Assembly (NCBI GenBank): GCA_012516125.1
Contig: JAAYXB010000094.1
Location: 1-64,000 of the forward strand
Source: Bacillota bacterium
Lineage (GTDB): Bacteria > Bacillota > SHA-98 > UBA4971
Reading direction: 5' to 3'
Length of the DNA: 64,000 nt
Position 1 is the first letter of the stretch, and each line of letters starts with the position of its first letter. Below the pieces are notes generated by a model that had not been told where the DNA came from, made no database searches, and worked only from the letters and a program-made list of their open reading frames with translations. Made by a program: the position numbers and the translations under genes. Shown here in pieces: positions 17,662-26,079 of the stretch.

Positions 17662-17692
17662 GCGCGGGCGCCCGCACGAAGGGCGCCCGCGC
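17662..17692 (+). other. Intercistronic 12-bp hairpin after dctP
   Basis: GCGCGGGCGCCC (17662-17673) and GGGCGCCCGCGC (17681-17692) pair perfectly around a seven-base loop. No T-run follows, so it is unlikely to terminate transcription. Such hairpins commonly protect binding-protein mRNA ends and reduce expression of the membrane genes downstream. That role is inferred. Confidence 0.7.
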
Positions 17693-17716
17693 GACATGGA
17701 GAGGGGAGGGAGGACG

Positions 17717-18223
17717 TTGCTCAAGTTTCTTGACAAATTCGAAGAGTACACGTGCGCAGCCATGCTCCTTTTCATGGCGCTCCTTGCCTTTGCAAACGTC
17801 ATCGTGAGATACCTCACGACGATGTCGTTCGCGTTCTCCGAGGAGCTGCTGGTCAACCTCTTCGTGTGGATTACCATGCTTGGCGCGGCCATAGGCATGC
17901 GCAAGGGCGCACACCTCAGCATGACCATGGCTGCGAACGCCCTGCCGAGGAGATACCAGAAAGTCATCGCTGTCATCTCCATGGTATGTGGCGGCGGGCT
18001 TTTCGCGCTGCTCTTCGCGCACGGGGTGAACCTCGTGGTTTCTGAGTACCGATCCCAGATGACGACCTACTCGATGGGCCTTCCCATGTGGTGGTTCGGG
18101 CTCGCGGTGCCGGTTGGCAGCGCCGTGCTGATCATCAGGGTGGTCCAGGCCGGGCTCAGCGAGATACGGGAACTCGGCCGCAAGGGAGGCGACGGGCGGA
18201 GGAAGGCTGCCGGGAAGGCGTGA
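17717..18223 (+). CDS. dctQ: TRAP transporter small membrane subunit (DctQ family)
   Basis: 168 aa, four membrane helices. The first runs from FEEYTCAAMLLFMALLAFANVIVRY; the family motif EELLVNLFVWITMLGAAIGMRKGAHLSM follows. TTG 17717 is chosen because GGGGAGGG lies about six bases upstream and the product then starts MLKFLDKFEEY as in the family. ATG 17696 lies at the foot of the upstream hairpin without a ribosome site. Confidence 0.88.
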   Translation: MLKFLDKFEEYTCAAMLLFMALLAFANVIVRYLTTMSFAFSEELLVNLFVWITMLGAAIGMRKGAHLSMTMAANALPRRYQKVIAVISMVCGGGLFALLFAHGVNLVVSEYRSQMTTYSMGLPMWWFGLAVPVGSAVLIIRVVQAGLSEIRELGRKGGDGRRKAAGKA

Positions 18224-18316
18224 GCGGGTTGTCGCCCGGGGTGGGCTGCGCCGCCCGGGACGGCGGACGCGGTGCAGCTACGCCCGACGAGTTGAAGGAA
18301 TAGCGGGGGTGATGTC

Positions 18317-19606
18317 GTGGCAGCGATAGATCCAGGAATCGTCCTTCTGGGCCTCTTTCTCATCCTTCTGGTGGCCAGGGTGCCCGTAGCGGTGGCACTC
18401 GGGATCGCGGGCATGGCCGTGGTCTACCTCAGTGGGCTCGGCTCCGCAATGTTCGCGCCGGTGTTCTTCGCGAACATCTCGAAATTCTCCCTCCTCGCCA
18501 TCCCGTTTTTCATCCTGGCCGGGGTCATAATGGGAAGGGCCAAGATATCCGACAAGATAATCCGCCTGATCTCACTGATCGTGGGTCCCATCAGGGGCGG
18601 GCTTGCTGTGGTCACGGTCATAACCGCCCTTTTCTGGGGCGCTGTGTCCGGGTCAGGACCTGCGACCGTGGCGGCGCTCGGCACGATCCTTGTCCCCGGG
18701 ATGGTGAAAGAGGGATACGATAAGGGTTTCGCGGCTGCGCTCATGTCGGCTTCCGCGGGGCTTGCGATAATCATCCCGCCGAGCATTGCCTTCATCGTGT
18801 ACGGTGTCATCACCGGAGCGTCCATAGGCAAACTGTTCATCGCAGGGATAGTGCCCGGGATCGTGGTGGGCGTATTCCTGATAGTCGCGGCGTTTCTCAT
18901 CTCGGTCGCCCGCGATTACCGGGGCGGTTCCTTCGGGAAGCTGGCCGAGGTCTGGCGTGCGTTCAAAGAAGCGTTCTGGGGGCTTATCGCGCCCCTCATA
19001 ATCCTGGGCGGGATATACGGTGGCATCTTCACGCCGACGGAGGCAGCGGCGGTCGCAGTCGTGTACGGACTCTTCGTGGGGTTCCTCATATACCGCACGC
19101 TCACCTTGAAAGACCTCTACGAATTGCTCGTCGAGTCTTGTGTGTCCTCTGCCGTGGTCATGCTGGTCGTCTCGCTCGCGGGGATCTTCGGATGGGCCAT
19201 GACGACGCTCGGGGTGGTGGAGAAGGTATCGCAGGCGGCGATTGCCATAAGCTCCAATCAGTATCTCGTGCTCCTCATCATCAACGTCGTTCTCCTTATC
19301 GCCGGGATGCTGCTCGATGCCATCTCCATCTACTATATACTCACGCCGCTCCTCATGCCCATCATGGCGCACTTCGGGTGGGACCCGATCTGGTTCGGTG
19401 TTCTCATGTGTGTGAACCTGGCGGTCGGACAGGTCACGCCGCCGGTCGCTGTGAACCTGTACGTGGGTGCCAACATCGCGGGGATCTCCATGGACGAGAT
19501 CTCGCGGGCAGTGGTGCCGTTCGTGATCGCGGCGATCGTGGCGCTCCTTATTATCACGTACATTCCTGTGCTATCGACGTGGCTTCCGGGCCTTCTGATG
19601 TACTAA
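18317..19606 (+). CDS. dctM: TRAP transporter large membrane subunit (DctM family)
   Basis: 429 aa, about twelve membrane helices, the transport channel of the TRAP system. Family segments are FFILAGVIMGRAKISDKIIRL, WGAVSGSGPATVAALG, IIIPPSIAFIVYGVITGASIGKLFIAGI and FTPTEAAAVAVVYGL. Start GTG 18317. The TAA stop (19604-19606) falls within the left terminus of an intergenic repeat, so the repeat abuts the reading frame exactly. A 93-nt spacer separates it from dctQ. Confidence 0.95.
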   Translation: MAAIDPGIVLLGLFLILLVARVPVAVALGIAGMAVVYLSGLGSAMFAPVFFANISKFSLLAIPFFILAGVIMGRAKISDKIIRLISLIVGPIRGGLAVVTVITALFWGAVSGSGPATVAALGTILVPGMVKEGYDKGFAAALMSASAGLAIIIPPSIAFIVYGVITGASIGKLFIAGIVPGIVVGVFLIVAAFLISVARDYRGGSFGKLAEVWRAFKEAFWGLIAPLIILGGIYGGIFTPTEAAAVAVVYGLFVGFLIYRTLTLKDLYELLVESCVSSAVVMLVVSLAGIFGWAMTTLGVVEKVSQAAIAISSNQYLVLLIINVVLLIAGMLLDAISIYYILTPLLMPIMAHFGWDPIWFGVLMCVNLAVGQVTPPVAVNLYVGANIAGISMDEISRAVVPFVIAAIVALLIITYIPVLSTWLPGLLMY

Positions 19607-19811
19607 GTGCGCACTCAGAATCCACACCACTTTTCCAGGGGGGCAGCTTGCCGGGGCTTGCGCGACGGGGTGTCAGAATTTCGGTATTTGCCTGTGGTCG
19701 GAATTCTGTCAAGACGCCCCGTCTGGGGTGCCGTCCGCGGAGGCGAGCACCGGCAACCGCGAGTACGCGAGGCTTTGGCAACGCGGGAGCGATTTCTGAC
19801 ACTCCACTTAG
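19603..19811 (+). repeat. Full-length divergent repeat copy between dctM and E2
   Basis: Begins CTAAGTGCGCACTCAGAA and ends CCACTTAG at 19811. Inside, GTGTCAGAATTTCGG is inverted as TCGGAATTCTGTC, followed by GACGCCCCGTCTGGGGTGCCG and GCACCGGCAACC. It separates the TRAP genes from the E2 gene and occupies most of that 262-nt gap. Whether transcription continues through it to E2 is unknown. Confidence 0.75.
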
Positions 19812-19868
19812 GCCGAAGCATGGCCGGGGCATCAGGGTACCGCTGGACGAGATAGGAGGATATCGCTC

Positions 19869-21230
19869 ATGCTGCAGGATATCGTCATGCCGAAACTGGG
19901 CCTCACAATGACCGAGGGGACCCTAGCGAGGTGGATCGTATCAAAGGGCGAGCCTTACAAGAAAGGAGACCCGCTCTTCGAGGCCGTCACCGACAAGATC
20001 ACCTTTACCGTTGAAGCCCAGACGGATGGGAGGATTGCGGAGATCCTCGTAAACGAGGGGGAGACCGTCCCCGTTGGGGCGGGGGTGGCGCGTGCCGAGG
20101 TGGCGGCCGAGGCTGGTGCACCAGAGGAGGCAGGCGTGGGCGAAGGCCCCCGCCAAGAGCCTGAACACGGACAAGAGGAGAATCAGGGGCCGGCACAGCC
20201 CCAGGGGGCGGCAGGGTCGGACAGGGCGTCGGCGTCCGCGATCGGAGGTCCTCACGGCGAAGGAGTGACGCCGCCCGGCGGGCGGCCCGAGGCACCGGGG
20301 GCCGCAGGTGACGTCGTCCGCGCTTCGCCGGCAGCAAAGAAGCTTGCCCGGGAACATAACGTGGACCTCGCGAAGGTCCCAGGAACGGGCCCGGGCGGAC
20401 GCGTGGTGGAGGGGGACGTGCGCGCCTTCCTCGATAGGATGCTCGGGGCGGCGGCGGATATCATCGCCAGGGCCACAGGGGAGCGTGGCGCGGGAGAGCC
20501 TCACGTTGGTTCCCTGGGGACCGCCCCTTCTGGAACGACCGTCCCGTATACAGCTATCGGAAGGACTTCTGCCGAGAGAACCAGCATGAGCTTTCGGACG
20601 GCACCACATTTCTACATATCCATGGACGTGGACGCGACGGCGCTCCTTGCGTTCAGGGAGAGGCTCCTTGAGGATGTTCCCCGCGGCGAAACAGGTGAGA
20701 CCGTCCGGCCCTCCATCAACGACATCCTCGTCAAGGCGGTGGCGAGGGCTCTCGCCGAGCATCGCTACGCCAACGCGTCGGCGGCTGACGATGGCGTCGT
20801 CATCTACCAGGAGATCAATATCGGCGTGGCTGTCGCCACAGACCAGGGCCTCGTGGTGCCCGTCGTCCATGACGCAGACAGGAAGACGCTTCTCGAGATC
20901 GCCCGGGAAACAAAGGAGCTTGCGGGCCGCGCCAGGGAGGGCCGCCTCGAGCCGGAGAATATTGCGGGTGGCACGTTCACCATATCCAACCTCGGCATGT
21001 TCGGCGTGGACGAGCTGTGCGCGATAATCAACCCGCCACAGGCTGCGATCCTCGGGGTCGGCGCCGTCCGGGAGCGGCCCGTTGCGAAGGGAGGCGCCGT
21101 GGTCCCGGGCATGGTGATGAGGCTGACGCTCTCCGCCGACCATCGCGTGCTTGACGGGGCAAGCGCCGCGAAGTTCCTGGGACAGGTGAAGGAGATCGTC
21201 GAGTCGCTTGATCCTGACACTGGCATCTAA
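19869..21230 (+). CDS. acoC: Dihydrolipoyl acyltransferase E2 of the 2-oxoacid/acetoin dehydrogenase
   Basis: 453 aa. One lipoyl domain occupies residues 1-79, with the lipoyl-lysine in EAVTDKITFTVEA near residue 43. A 70-residue Pro/Gly/Glu-rich linker follows. The peripheral subunit-binding domain is at about 155-195 (VRASPAAKKLAREHNVDLAKV). The C-terminal catalytic domain holds ADHRVLDGASAAKF with catalytic His and Asp. ATG 19869 follows AGGAGGATA. It transfers the acyl group from lipoate to CoA. It is separated from E1 by the TRAP genes and a repeat. No E3 gene is in the window. Confidence 0.92.
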   Translation: MLQDIVMPKLGLTMTEGTLARWIVSKGEPYKKGDPLFEAVTDKITFTVEAQTDGRIAEILVNEGETVPVGAGVARAEVAAEAGAPEEAGVGEGPRQEPEHGQEENQGPAQPQGAAGSDRASASAIGGPHGEGVTPPGGRPEAPGAAGDVVRASPAAKKLAREHNVDLAKVPGTGPGGRVVEGDVRAFLDRMLGAAADIIARATGERGAGEPHVGSLGTAPSGTTVPYTAIGRTSAERTSMSFRTAPHFYISMDVDATALLAFRERLLEDVPRGETGETVRPSINDILVKAVARALAEHRYANASAADDGVVIYQEINIGVAVATDQGLVVPVVHDADRKTLLEIARETKELAGRAREGRLEPENIAGGTFTISNLGMFGVDELCAIINPPQAAILGVGAVRERPVAKGGAVVPGMVMRLTLSADHRVLDGASAAKFLGQVKEIVESLDPDTGI

Positions 21231-21293
21231 CTCTCTCTTTGAGTCACCGGCAACCCTCTCCAAAGTGGGAAGCATTTCTCCACCCCCACGTAG
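21228..21293 (-). repeat. Half copy of the intergenic repeat
   Basis: TTTGAGTCACCGGCAACC, then CAAAGTGGGAAGCATTTCTCC and CCCACGTAG, correspond to one terminal half of the family in inverted orientation. The opposite half is missing. It begins at the stop of the E2 gene, whose TAA reads CTAACTC. Confidence 0.7.
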
Positions 21294-21351
21294 AAGGTAT
21301 TTGAGGCGGCGGGGTTTTCGGCTCATGAAGCAGCGGGCGAGGCACCTTAAG

Positions 21352-21393
21352 AAAGGGCGGACCGGCGGAGCGGATGCCCGGGCCGCCTTTTTT
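21352..21393 (+). terminator. Terminator of the E2 transcript
   Basis: AAAGGGCGG (21352-21360) can pair with CCGCCTTT across an imperfect GC-rich stem-loop, followed by six T residues at 21388-21393. The remaining spacer 21394-21565 before the lipid kinase holds no feature I can support. Confidence 0.6.
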
Positions 21394-21565
21394 GCGCTTG
21401 TGGTAGGAATATGTTGCTTCGTGTAGAATTAGTAGACCCGCAACTTTCGTAGCAGGGAGTACTGCGCGGTACGGAGCCGGCACTCAGTGGGGGGGCCGAA
21501 GGGCCCGGCGCAGGTAAGGACCCGGCGCGGCGGGTTCAGTCGGGAGAACGCAGGGGGTTGGCGGG

Positions 21566-22444
21566 TTGCGGGTCAAGGTTATCGTGAATCCTATGGCAGG
21601 GCGAGGCCGTGCGGCGAGGGCCATTCCGGTCATCTGCCGCGCGCTGGAGAAGGGCAAGGCGGACTACGACATCTACGTGACCAGGGGGCCTGGTGACGCC
21701 ATAACGGCGGCAAGCAGGGCGGTAGACGAAGGGTACGAGGTGATCGCGGCGGCGGGAGGTGACGGCACCACAAACGAGGTCGCCAACGGCATAGCCGGGC
21801 GCGAGGTGGCACTCGGAGTCATTCCGTGCGGCAGCGGGAACGATATGGCTATCAGCCTGGGGATACCCAAGGATGTCGAGAAGGCGTGCCGCGTCCTTCT
21901 AAGCGGCAAGATGCGCGAGCGAGACCTCGGGCGCGTCATCGACAGGTACTTCGTCAACGCCGTCGGAGTTGGGTTCGACGCCACCGTCGCCAGGGTGGCC
22001 AGCGATGACTTGAGGTGGCTTCCGGTGCGCGGGGCGCCTCTCTACGTGATCGCCGTCCTGAAGACGCTCGCGGACTACAAGGCGTGCGAGATGCTTTTGA
22101 CAGTGGACGAGAAGGTGATGACGGTGCGGCCGCTTCTTGTGGCGGTCGGCATCGGCAGGACATATGCCGGGGGCATGAAGATCGTGCCTGATGCGGAGCC
22201 TGACGACGGGCTGTACGACATATGCGTTGTCGAGTCCATGGGGAGCCTGGAGACGCTATACAACCTTCCGAAGGTCTTCACGGGATCTCACACTAAGATG
22301 GAAAAGGCCACCATGCTGCGCGGGCGGTACGTGTCCATCCGCTCGTCTGCCCGTGTGCCGCTCCATATGGACGGAGAGGTATTCGTGGCGGAATCGATGG
22401 AGTTCACTCTTATTCCCGGGGGGCTTCGGGCAATATATCCGTGA
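21566..22444 (+). CDS. Diacylglycerol/sphingosine kinase-family protein (YegS/DagK type)
   Basis: 292 aa. Nucleotide-binding motifs are AAGGDGTTNEVANGI near residue 75 and IPCGSGNDMA near residue 90. The C-terminal beta-sandwich is present (VAVGIGRTYAGGMKIVPDAEPDDG). The enzyme phosphorylates a lipid such as diacylglycerol for phospholipid recycling. Start TTG 21566; a GGGGGTTGGCGGG stretch precedes it. Its TGA overlaps the GTG start of rimO. Confidence 0.9.
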   Translation: MRVKVIVNPMAGRGRAARAIPVICRALEKGKADYDIYVTRGPGDAITAASRAVDEGYEVIAAAGGDGTTNEVANGIAGREVALGVIPCGSGNDMAISLGIPKDVEKACRVLLSGKMRERDLGRVIDRYFVNAVGVGFDATVARVASDDLRWLPVRGAPLYVIAVLKTLADYKACEMLLTVDEKVMTVRPLLVAVGIGRTYAGGMKIVPDAEPDDGLYDICVVESMGSLETLYNLPKVFTGSHTKMEKATMLRGRYVSIRSSARVPLHMDGEVFVAESMEFTLIPGGLRAIYP

Positions 22445-23886
22445 GTGCTATGAGCGAAGCTGTTGCCCTGGTATCCCTGGGATGCGCAAAAAACCTGGTG
22501 GACTCCGAGGTAATGGCGGGCCTCCTCACTGCGGCGGGCTACCGGATGACGTCGTTCCCGGGGGACGCCGACGTCATTGTCGTGAACACCTGCGCTTTCA
22601 TCGGCGAGGCGCAACAGGAGGCGGTAGACACCATACTTGACCTCGCGAAACACAAGGAAGCGGGGCGGTGCCGCGCGCTAGTGGTTACGGGGTGTCTCGC
22701 CCAGAGGTTCGCGTCCGAGCTCCTCGCGGAGATACCTGAGATCGACGCCGTGGTCGGCACGGGCGACTTTCCCCAGATCGCCGATGTGGTCAGGAGGGCC
22801 CTCTCGGGCGAGCGGGTCAGGCTTGTCGGGACCCCCTGCTACCTATATGACGAAAACGCCCCACGCATCCTCTCAACCCCGCCTTACATGGCCTACGTCA
22901 AGATCGCAGAAGGCTGCAGCAACCGATGTTCGTACTGTGTGATCCCGGACCTTCGTGGGCCCTATCGATCGAGACCCATGGAGTCCATCATCGCCGAGGT
23001 CCGGAAGCTTGCCCGCGGCGGGGCGAAGGAACTCGTCCTGATTGCCCAGGACACCACGAGGTACGGAGAGGACATCTATGGGCGCCCGTCCCTCGCAAGG
23101 CTGCTCCGCGAAATCTGCAAGGTCGACGGCCCGAGGTGGGTGCGGGTCCTTTACATGTACCCGACGAGGGTGAGTGGCGAGCTTATCGAGGTCATGGCCT
23201 CCGAGCCTAAGATCTGCAAGTATGTCGACCTGCCTCTTCAGCACGCCGATGACGACATCCTCCGGGCTATGAACCGCAGGGGGACTTCGGACGACGCGCG
23301 CAACGTCATCGCCAGGTTCCGGCAAGCGATGCCCGGCGTCACCATAAGGAGCACGTTCATCGTGGGGTTTCCGGGGGAAACCGATGAGAAGTTCGGACGG
23401 CTTCTCGACTTTCTGAAGGAGGTCCGCCTCGACAGGGTCGGGGTGTTCGCCTACTCCCCGCAGCCGGGCACGCCGGCGGCGAGGCTGCATGGCCGGGTGC
23501 CCGCACGGGTGAAGGAGAGGCGGCGGCGCGAGGCCATGGAGGTGCAGAAGGCCATCTCCCGCGAGAAGAACGAGGCCAGGGTGGGTAAGGTGTTCGATGT
23601 GCTCATCGAGGGGCGTTCGGAGGAGAGCGATCTCGTCACAGTGGGTCGCTCCCAGGCGGAGGCGCCGGAGATAGACGGTCTCATCTACATCGGCAACGAG
23701 CACCCGGCACCGGGGGAGTTCCGGCGTGTGAGAATAGTTGACGCGGGCGACTACGATCTTGTGGGCGAGACTCTAACCGAGGGTGCGTTAGTTCTCGCCC
23801 CTCTTCCAGTAGTTGCCGGGTTGCCGGTGTTGCACTCGGGGACGGCGCCCCGAGCGGGGCGCCTTGACAAAATCCGGCCCGTCTAG
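22441..23886 (+). CDS. rimO: Ribosomal protein S12 methylthiotransferase RimO with repeat-derived C-terminal tail
   Basis: 481 aa. The N-terminal MTTase domain has cysteines in SLGCAKNLVDSE, VVNTCAF and VTGCLAQ. The radical SAM cluster is CSNRCSYCVIP, and a TRAM domain follows at about residues 375-440. It methylthiolates the S12 aspartate. Homologues normally end near YDLVGE (about residue 443). Here an inserted repeat removes the natural stop and adds about 35 residues (onset TLTEGALVLAPL), ending at 23886 inside the repeat. Start GTG 22441 overlaps the kinase stop; ATG 22450 is possible. Confidence 0.93.
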   Translation: MSAMSEAVALVSLGCAKNLVDSEVMAGLLTAAGYRMTSFPGDADVIVVNTCAFIGEAQQEAVDTILDLAKHKEAGRCRALVVTGCLAQRFASELLAEIPEIDAVVGTGDFPQIADVVRRALSGERVRLVGTPCYLYDENAPRILSTPPYMAYVKIAEGCSNRCSYCVIPDLRGPYRSRPMESIIAEVRKLARGGAKELVLIAQDTTRYGEDIYGRPSLARLLREICKVDGPRWVRVLYMYPTRVSGELIEVMASEPKICKYVDLPLQHADDDILRAMNRRGTSDDARNVIARFRQAMPGVTIRSTFIVGFPGETDEKFGRLLDFLKEVRLDRVGVFAYSPQPGTPAARLHGRVPARVKERRRREAMEVQKAISREKNEARVGKVFDVLIEGRSEESDLVTVGRSQAEAPEIDGLIYIGNEHPAPGEFRRVRIVDAGDYDLVGETLTEGALVLAPLPVVAGLPVLHSGTAPRAGRLDKIRPV

Positions 23887-23969
23887 CCAGTGGCCGGATT
23901 TTGGCACCCCTCGTGCAATCACCGGCAACCCCTCCCAAAAGTCGGGAGCATTTCTGCACCCTCACTTAG
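23773..23969 (-). repeat. Best-preserved full-length repeat copy, inverted, overlapping rimO
   Basis: Ends are CTAACCGAGGGTGCGTTAG at left and TTCTGCACCCTCACTTAG at right. Inner arms GGTTGCCGGTGTTGCAC and GTGCAATCACCGGCAACC flank two further palindromes. CAAAATCCGGCC pairs with GGCCGGATTTTG (12 bp), and GGCGCCCCGAGCGGGGCGCC is self-complementary. The left 114 nt are translated as the tail of RimO. The copy is useful as the reference for the family. Confidence 0.9.
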
Positions 23970-24137
23970 CGCCTGGTGCTGGTGAAGCAGGAGATGCCCG
24001 GGTCCCGTAGAAGTAAACTATGCGGTTTGCGTTTCAGGTGGTCCAGGAATGCTGTAAGAAATCCTGACACGGCTGCGACGACAGACGGATGAACGGCCGG
24101 TCCCGGGCAGCGAGGCTGGCCGGGTTTGTGCAAAAAA

Positions 24138-24174
24138 GTGCAATCTTTCTCTGCGACCATGCAGAGGGTTGCAC
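24138..24174. promoter_or_regulatory. Candidate enhancer palindrome upstream of gdhA
   Basis: GTGCAA (24138-24143) and TTGCAC (24169-24174) enclose CTCTGC (24149-24154) and GCAGAG (24161-24166). This gives a double-nested inverted repeat centred near 24157. A further TTGTGCAA lies just upstream at 24126. The site is about 115-150 nt from the -24 element of the gdhA promoter. The activator is not identified. The rest of 23970-24288 shows nothing else. Confidence 0.55.
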
Positions 24175-24288
24175 ACATCACCACTGTCCGACCGTGAAGT
24201 CCTCGGGGGAGAAGGGGGATATGGGCATAGAGCTGCGGCGCACGCGGACGCCGTGCCCATGCCGCATTAATGGCTGGTGAGGCGATGT

Positions 24289-24303
24289 TGGCACGCAGTT
24301 TGC
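24289..24303 (+). promoter_or_regulatory. Sigma-54 promoter of gdhA
   Basis: TGGCACGCAGTTTGC matches the -24/-12 consensus nearly completely, with correct GG-to-GC spacing. Predicted transcription start is about 24315, 52 nt before ATG 24367. Sigma-54 (SigL) control of glutamate dehydrogenase is known for rocG in Bacillus, which makes this assignment sensible. Confidence 0.85.
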
Positions 24304-24366
24304 GATGCAGGGTCTTGTCAGGATCTCTCACGTCATCCAGCACGCAAGAGAGGAGAGGAAGTCAAA

Positions 24367-25626
24367 ATGAGCGGGGAGACGAGGCGGAAGAGCGCCTACG
24401 AGATCGCCCTACAGCAGTATGACGCCGTCGCGGAAAAACTGGATATCGACCCAGGAATACGTGAACTATTACGCCATCCCAAGACAGCTCTTGAGGTGGC
24501 GTTTCCTGTCAAGATGGACGACGGCACGGTGAAGGTCATAACGGGCTACCGGGTCATCCACAACACCGCGAGGGGCCCGGGCAAAGGCGGCATCAGGTAC
24601 CATCCTGACGTCACTTTCGACGAGGTCAAGGCGCTTGCCATGTGGATGACCTGGAAGTGCGCGGTGGTGGGCATTCCGTTCGGCGGCGCAAAGGGCGGCG
24701 TGGTGTGCAACCCCAAAGAGATGTCCCAGGGCGAGATCGAGAGGCTCACCAGGCGCTTTACGACCGAGATCAGCAGCGTCATAGGGCCGTATACAGATAT
24801 CCCGGCGCCGGACGTCTACACTAACGCCCAGGTCATGGCGTGGATCATGGACACCTACAGCATCCACAAGGGCGAGTTCGTGCCTGGCGTGGTGACCGGC
24901 AAGCCCATCCAGCTTGGCGGGTCGCTCGGGCGCAATGAAGCCACTGCAAGGGGCTGCGTGTTCACCATAAGGCAGGCTGCAAAGCATCTCGGAATCCCCA
25001 TGGACCGTCTGCGCGTTGCCATCCAGGGCTACGGCAACGCGGGTTCCATAGCCGCATCTCTCCTCCATGCAGACGGCTGCAAGATCATTGCCGTATCCGA
25101 CTCCAAGGGCGGTGCGTACTGCGCCAAAGGTCTTGACCCGGCGAAGGTTCTCGCTCACAAGAAGCTCACGGGTTCCGTGGTGGAGACCGAGGGAGCGGAG
25201 TTCATCTCCAACGCGGACCTGCTTGAGCTCGACTGCGACGTGCTTGTGCCGGCCGCGCTCGAGAACCAGATAACGGCCGACAATGCGCCGCGTGTGCGGG
25301 CCAGGGTTGTGGCCGAGGCGGCGAACGGGCCGACGACTCCCGAGGCGGATGACATCCTTTTCGATAAGGGCGTCATGGTCATCCCCGACATCCTGGCGAA
25401 CGCAGGCGGCGTGACCGTTTCCTACTTCGAGTGGGTGCAGAACCTCATGGTCTACTATTGGACGGAAGAGGAAGTCAACAGAAAGCTGGAACAGATTATG
25501 AATCACAGCTTCGAAGCGGTGCTCGAAATGGCCAAGAAGAAGAAGGTCCACATGAGGAACGCCGCCTATATGCTTGCGATCTCAAGGGTGGCGGAGGCCG
25601 TGAAGCTGAGAGGCATCTATCCGTGA
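24367..25626 (+). CDS. gdhA: Glutamate dehydrogenase (Glu/Leu/Phe/Val family)
   Basis: 419 aa, the standard hexameric size. The catalytic lysine lies in PFGGAKGGV and substrate residues in [13 protein letters not shown]. The Rossmann NAD(P) motif is [11 protein letters not shown] near residue 220, and [12 protein letters not shown] is near the end. It oxidatively deaminates glutamate to 2-oxoglutarate. ATG 24367 follows GAGAGGAGAGGAAG; upstream in-frame codons precede the predicted sigma-54 start site. The catabolic direction is suggested by the promoter type. A repeat and a strong terminator follow. Confidence 0.95.
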   Translation: MSGETRRKSAYEIALQQYDAVAEKLDIDPGIRELLRHPKTALEVAFPVKMDDGTVKVITGYRVIHNTARGPGKGGIRYHPDVTFDEVKALAMWMTWKCAVVGIPFGGAKGGVVCNPKEMSQGEIERLTRRFTTEISSVIGPYTDIPAPDVYTNAQVMAWIMDTYSIHKGEFVPGVVTGKPIQLGGSLGRNEATARGCVFTIRQAAKHLGIPMDRLRVAIQGYGNAGSIAASLLHADGCKIIAVSDSKGGAYCAKGLDPAKVLAHKKLTGSVVETEGAEFISNADLLELDCDVLVPAALENQITADNAPRVRARVVAEAANGPTTPEADDILFDKGVMVIPDILANAGGVTVSYFEWVQNLMVYYWTEEEVNRKLEQIMNHSFEAVLEMAKKKKVHMRNAAYMLAISRVAEAVKLRGIYP

Positions 25627-25642
25627 GGCGGGCAAGAGTAGC

Positions 25643-25766
25643 GTAAGTGAGAGTGCAGAAGTGCTCCCGGCTCTTGGGATGGGTTGCCGGTGTTGCACTG
25701 TGTCTTTGAGTCACCGGCAACCCACAGGTGTTGGCAAGCCATGGGGAACTTACGAACCCTCACCAG
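25643..25766 (+). repeat. Short repeat copy after gdhA
   Basis: Begins GTAAGTGAGAGTGCAGAAG and ends near CCCTCACCAG. Arms GGTTGCCGGTG and CACCGGCAACC flank a small loop containing GTCTTTGAG, shared with the half copy at 21228. It lies 16 nt beyond the gdhA stop. Confidence 0.85.
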
Positions 25767-25815
25767 CCATATGGGGACAGTGCCGGAAGACCAGGCCGGG
25801 ACCGGCTGCAGGCCC

Positions 25816-25854
25816 GACCCGCCTCACCTGGCGGCAGGTTGAGGCGGGTCTTTC
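25816..25854 (+). terminator. Strong terminator of gdhA
   Basis: An 11-bp perfect outer stem GACCCGCCTCA/TGAGGCGGGTC extends inward by CCTG/CAGG around GCGG, followed by TTTCC. The remaining leader 25855-26079 before the BMP protein holds no recognised riboswitch or convincing promoter. Confidence 0.85.
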
Positions 25855-26079
25855 CGTACCCGGACGCGCTATGGCGACAATTTTTGACGCAGGGAAGGAG
25901 GAACGGGGTTAAGCGTAGAATCCGTATTTTCTGGGAACGTGGCTGGCATAACCGGCGCAGCCCGGAGACGTTTTCCCGTCGTCCCCTTATCCCGGCTTGA
26001 AGGGAGGGATGCGGTGGGCGGTTCCCTCTTCGGCTAGCGTTCGCGTAGCTTCTTGAATGCGAAAGGAGGCGCTTTCAGT

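Noticed and set aside
25855-26079. Purine or other riboswitch before the BMP nucleoside operon
   Set aside because: No conserved aptamer core or expression platform could be recognised by eye in the leader.
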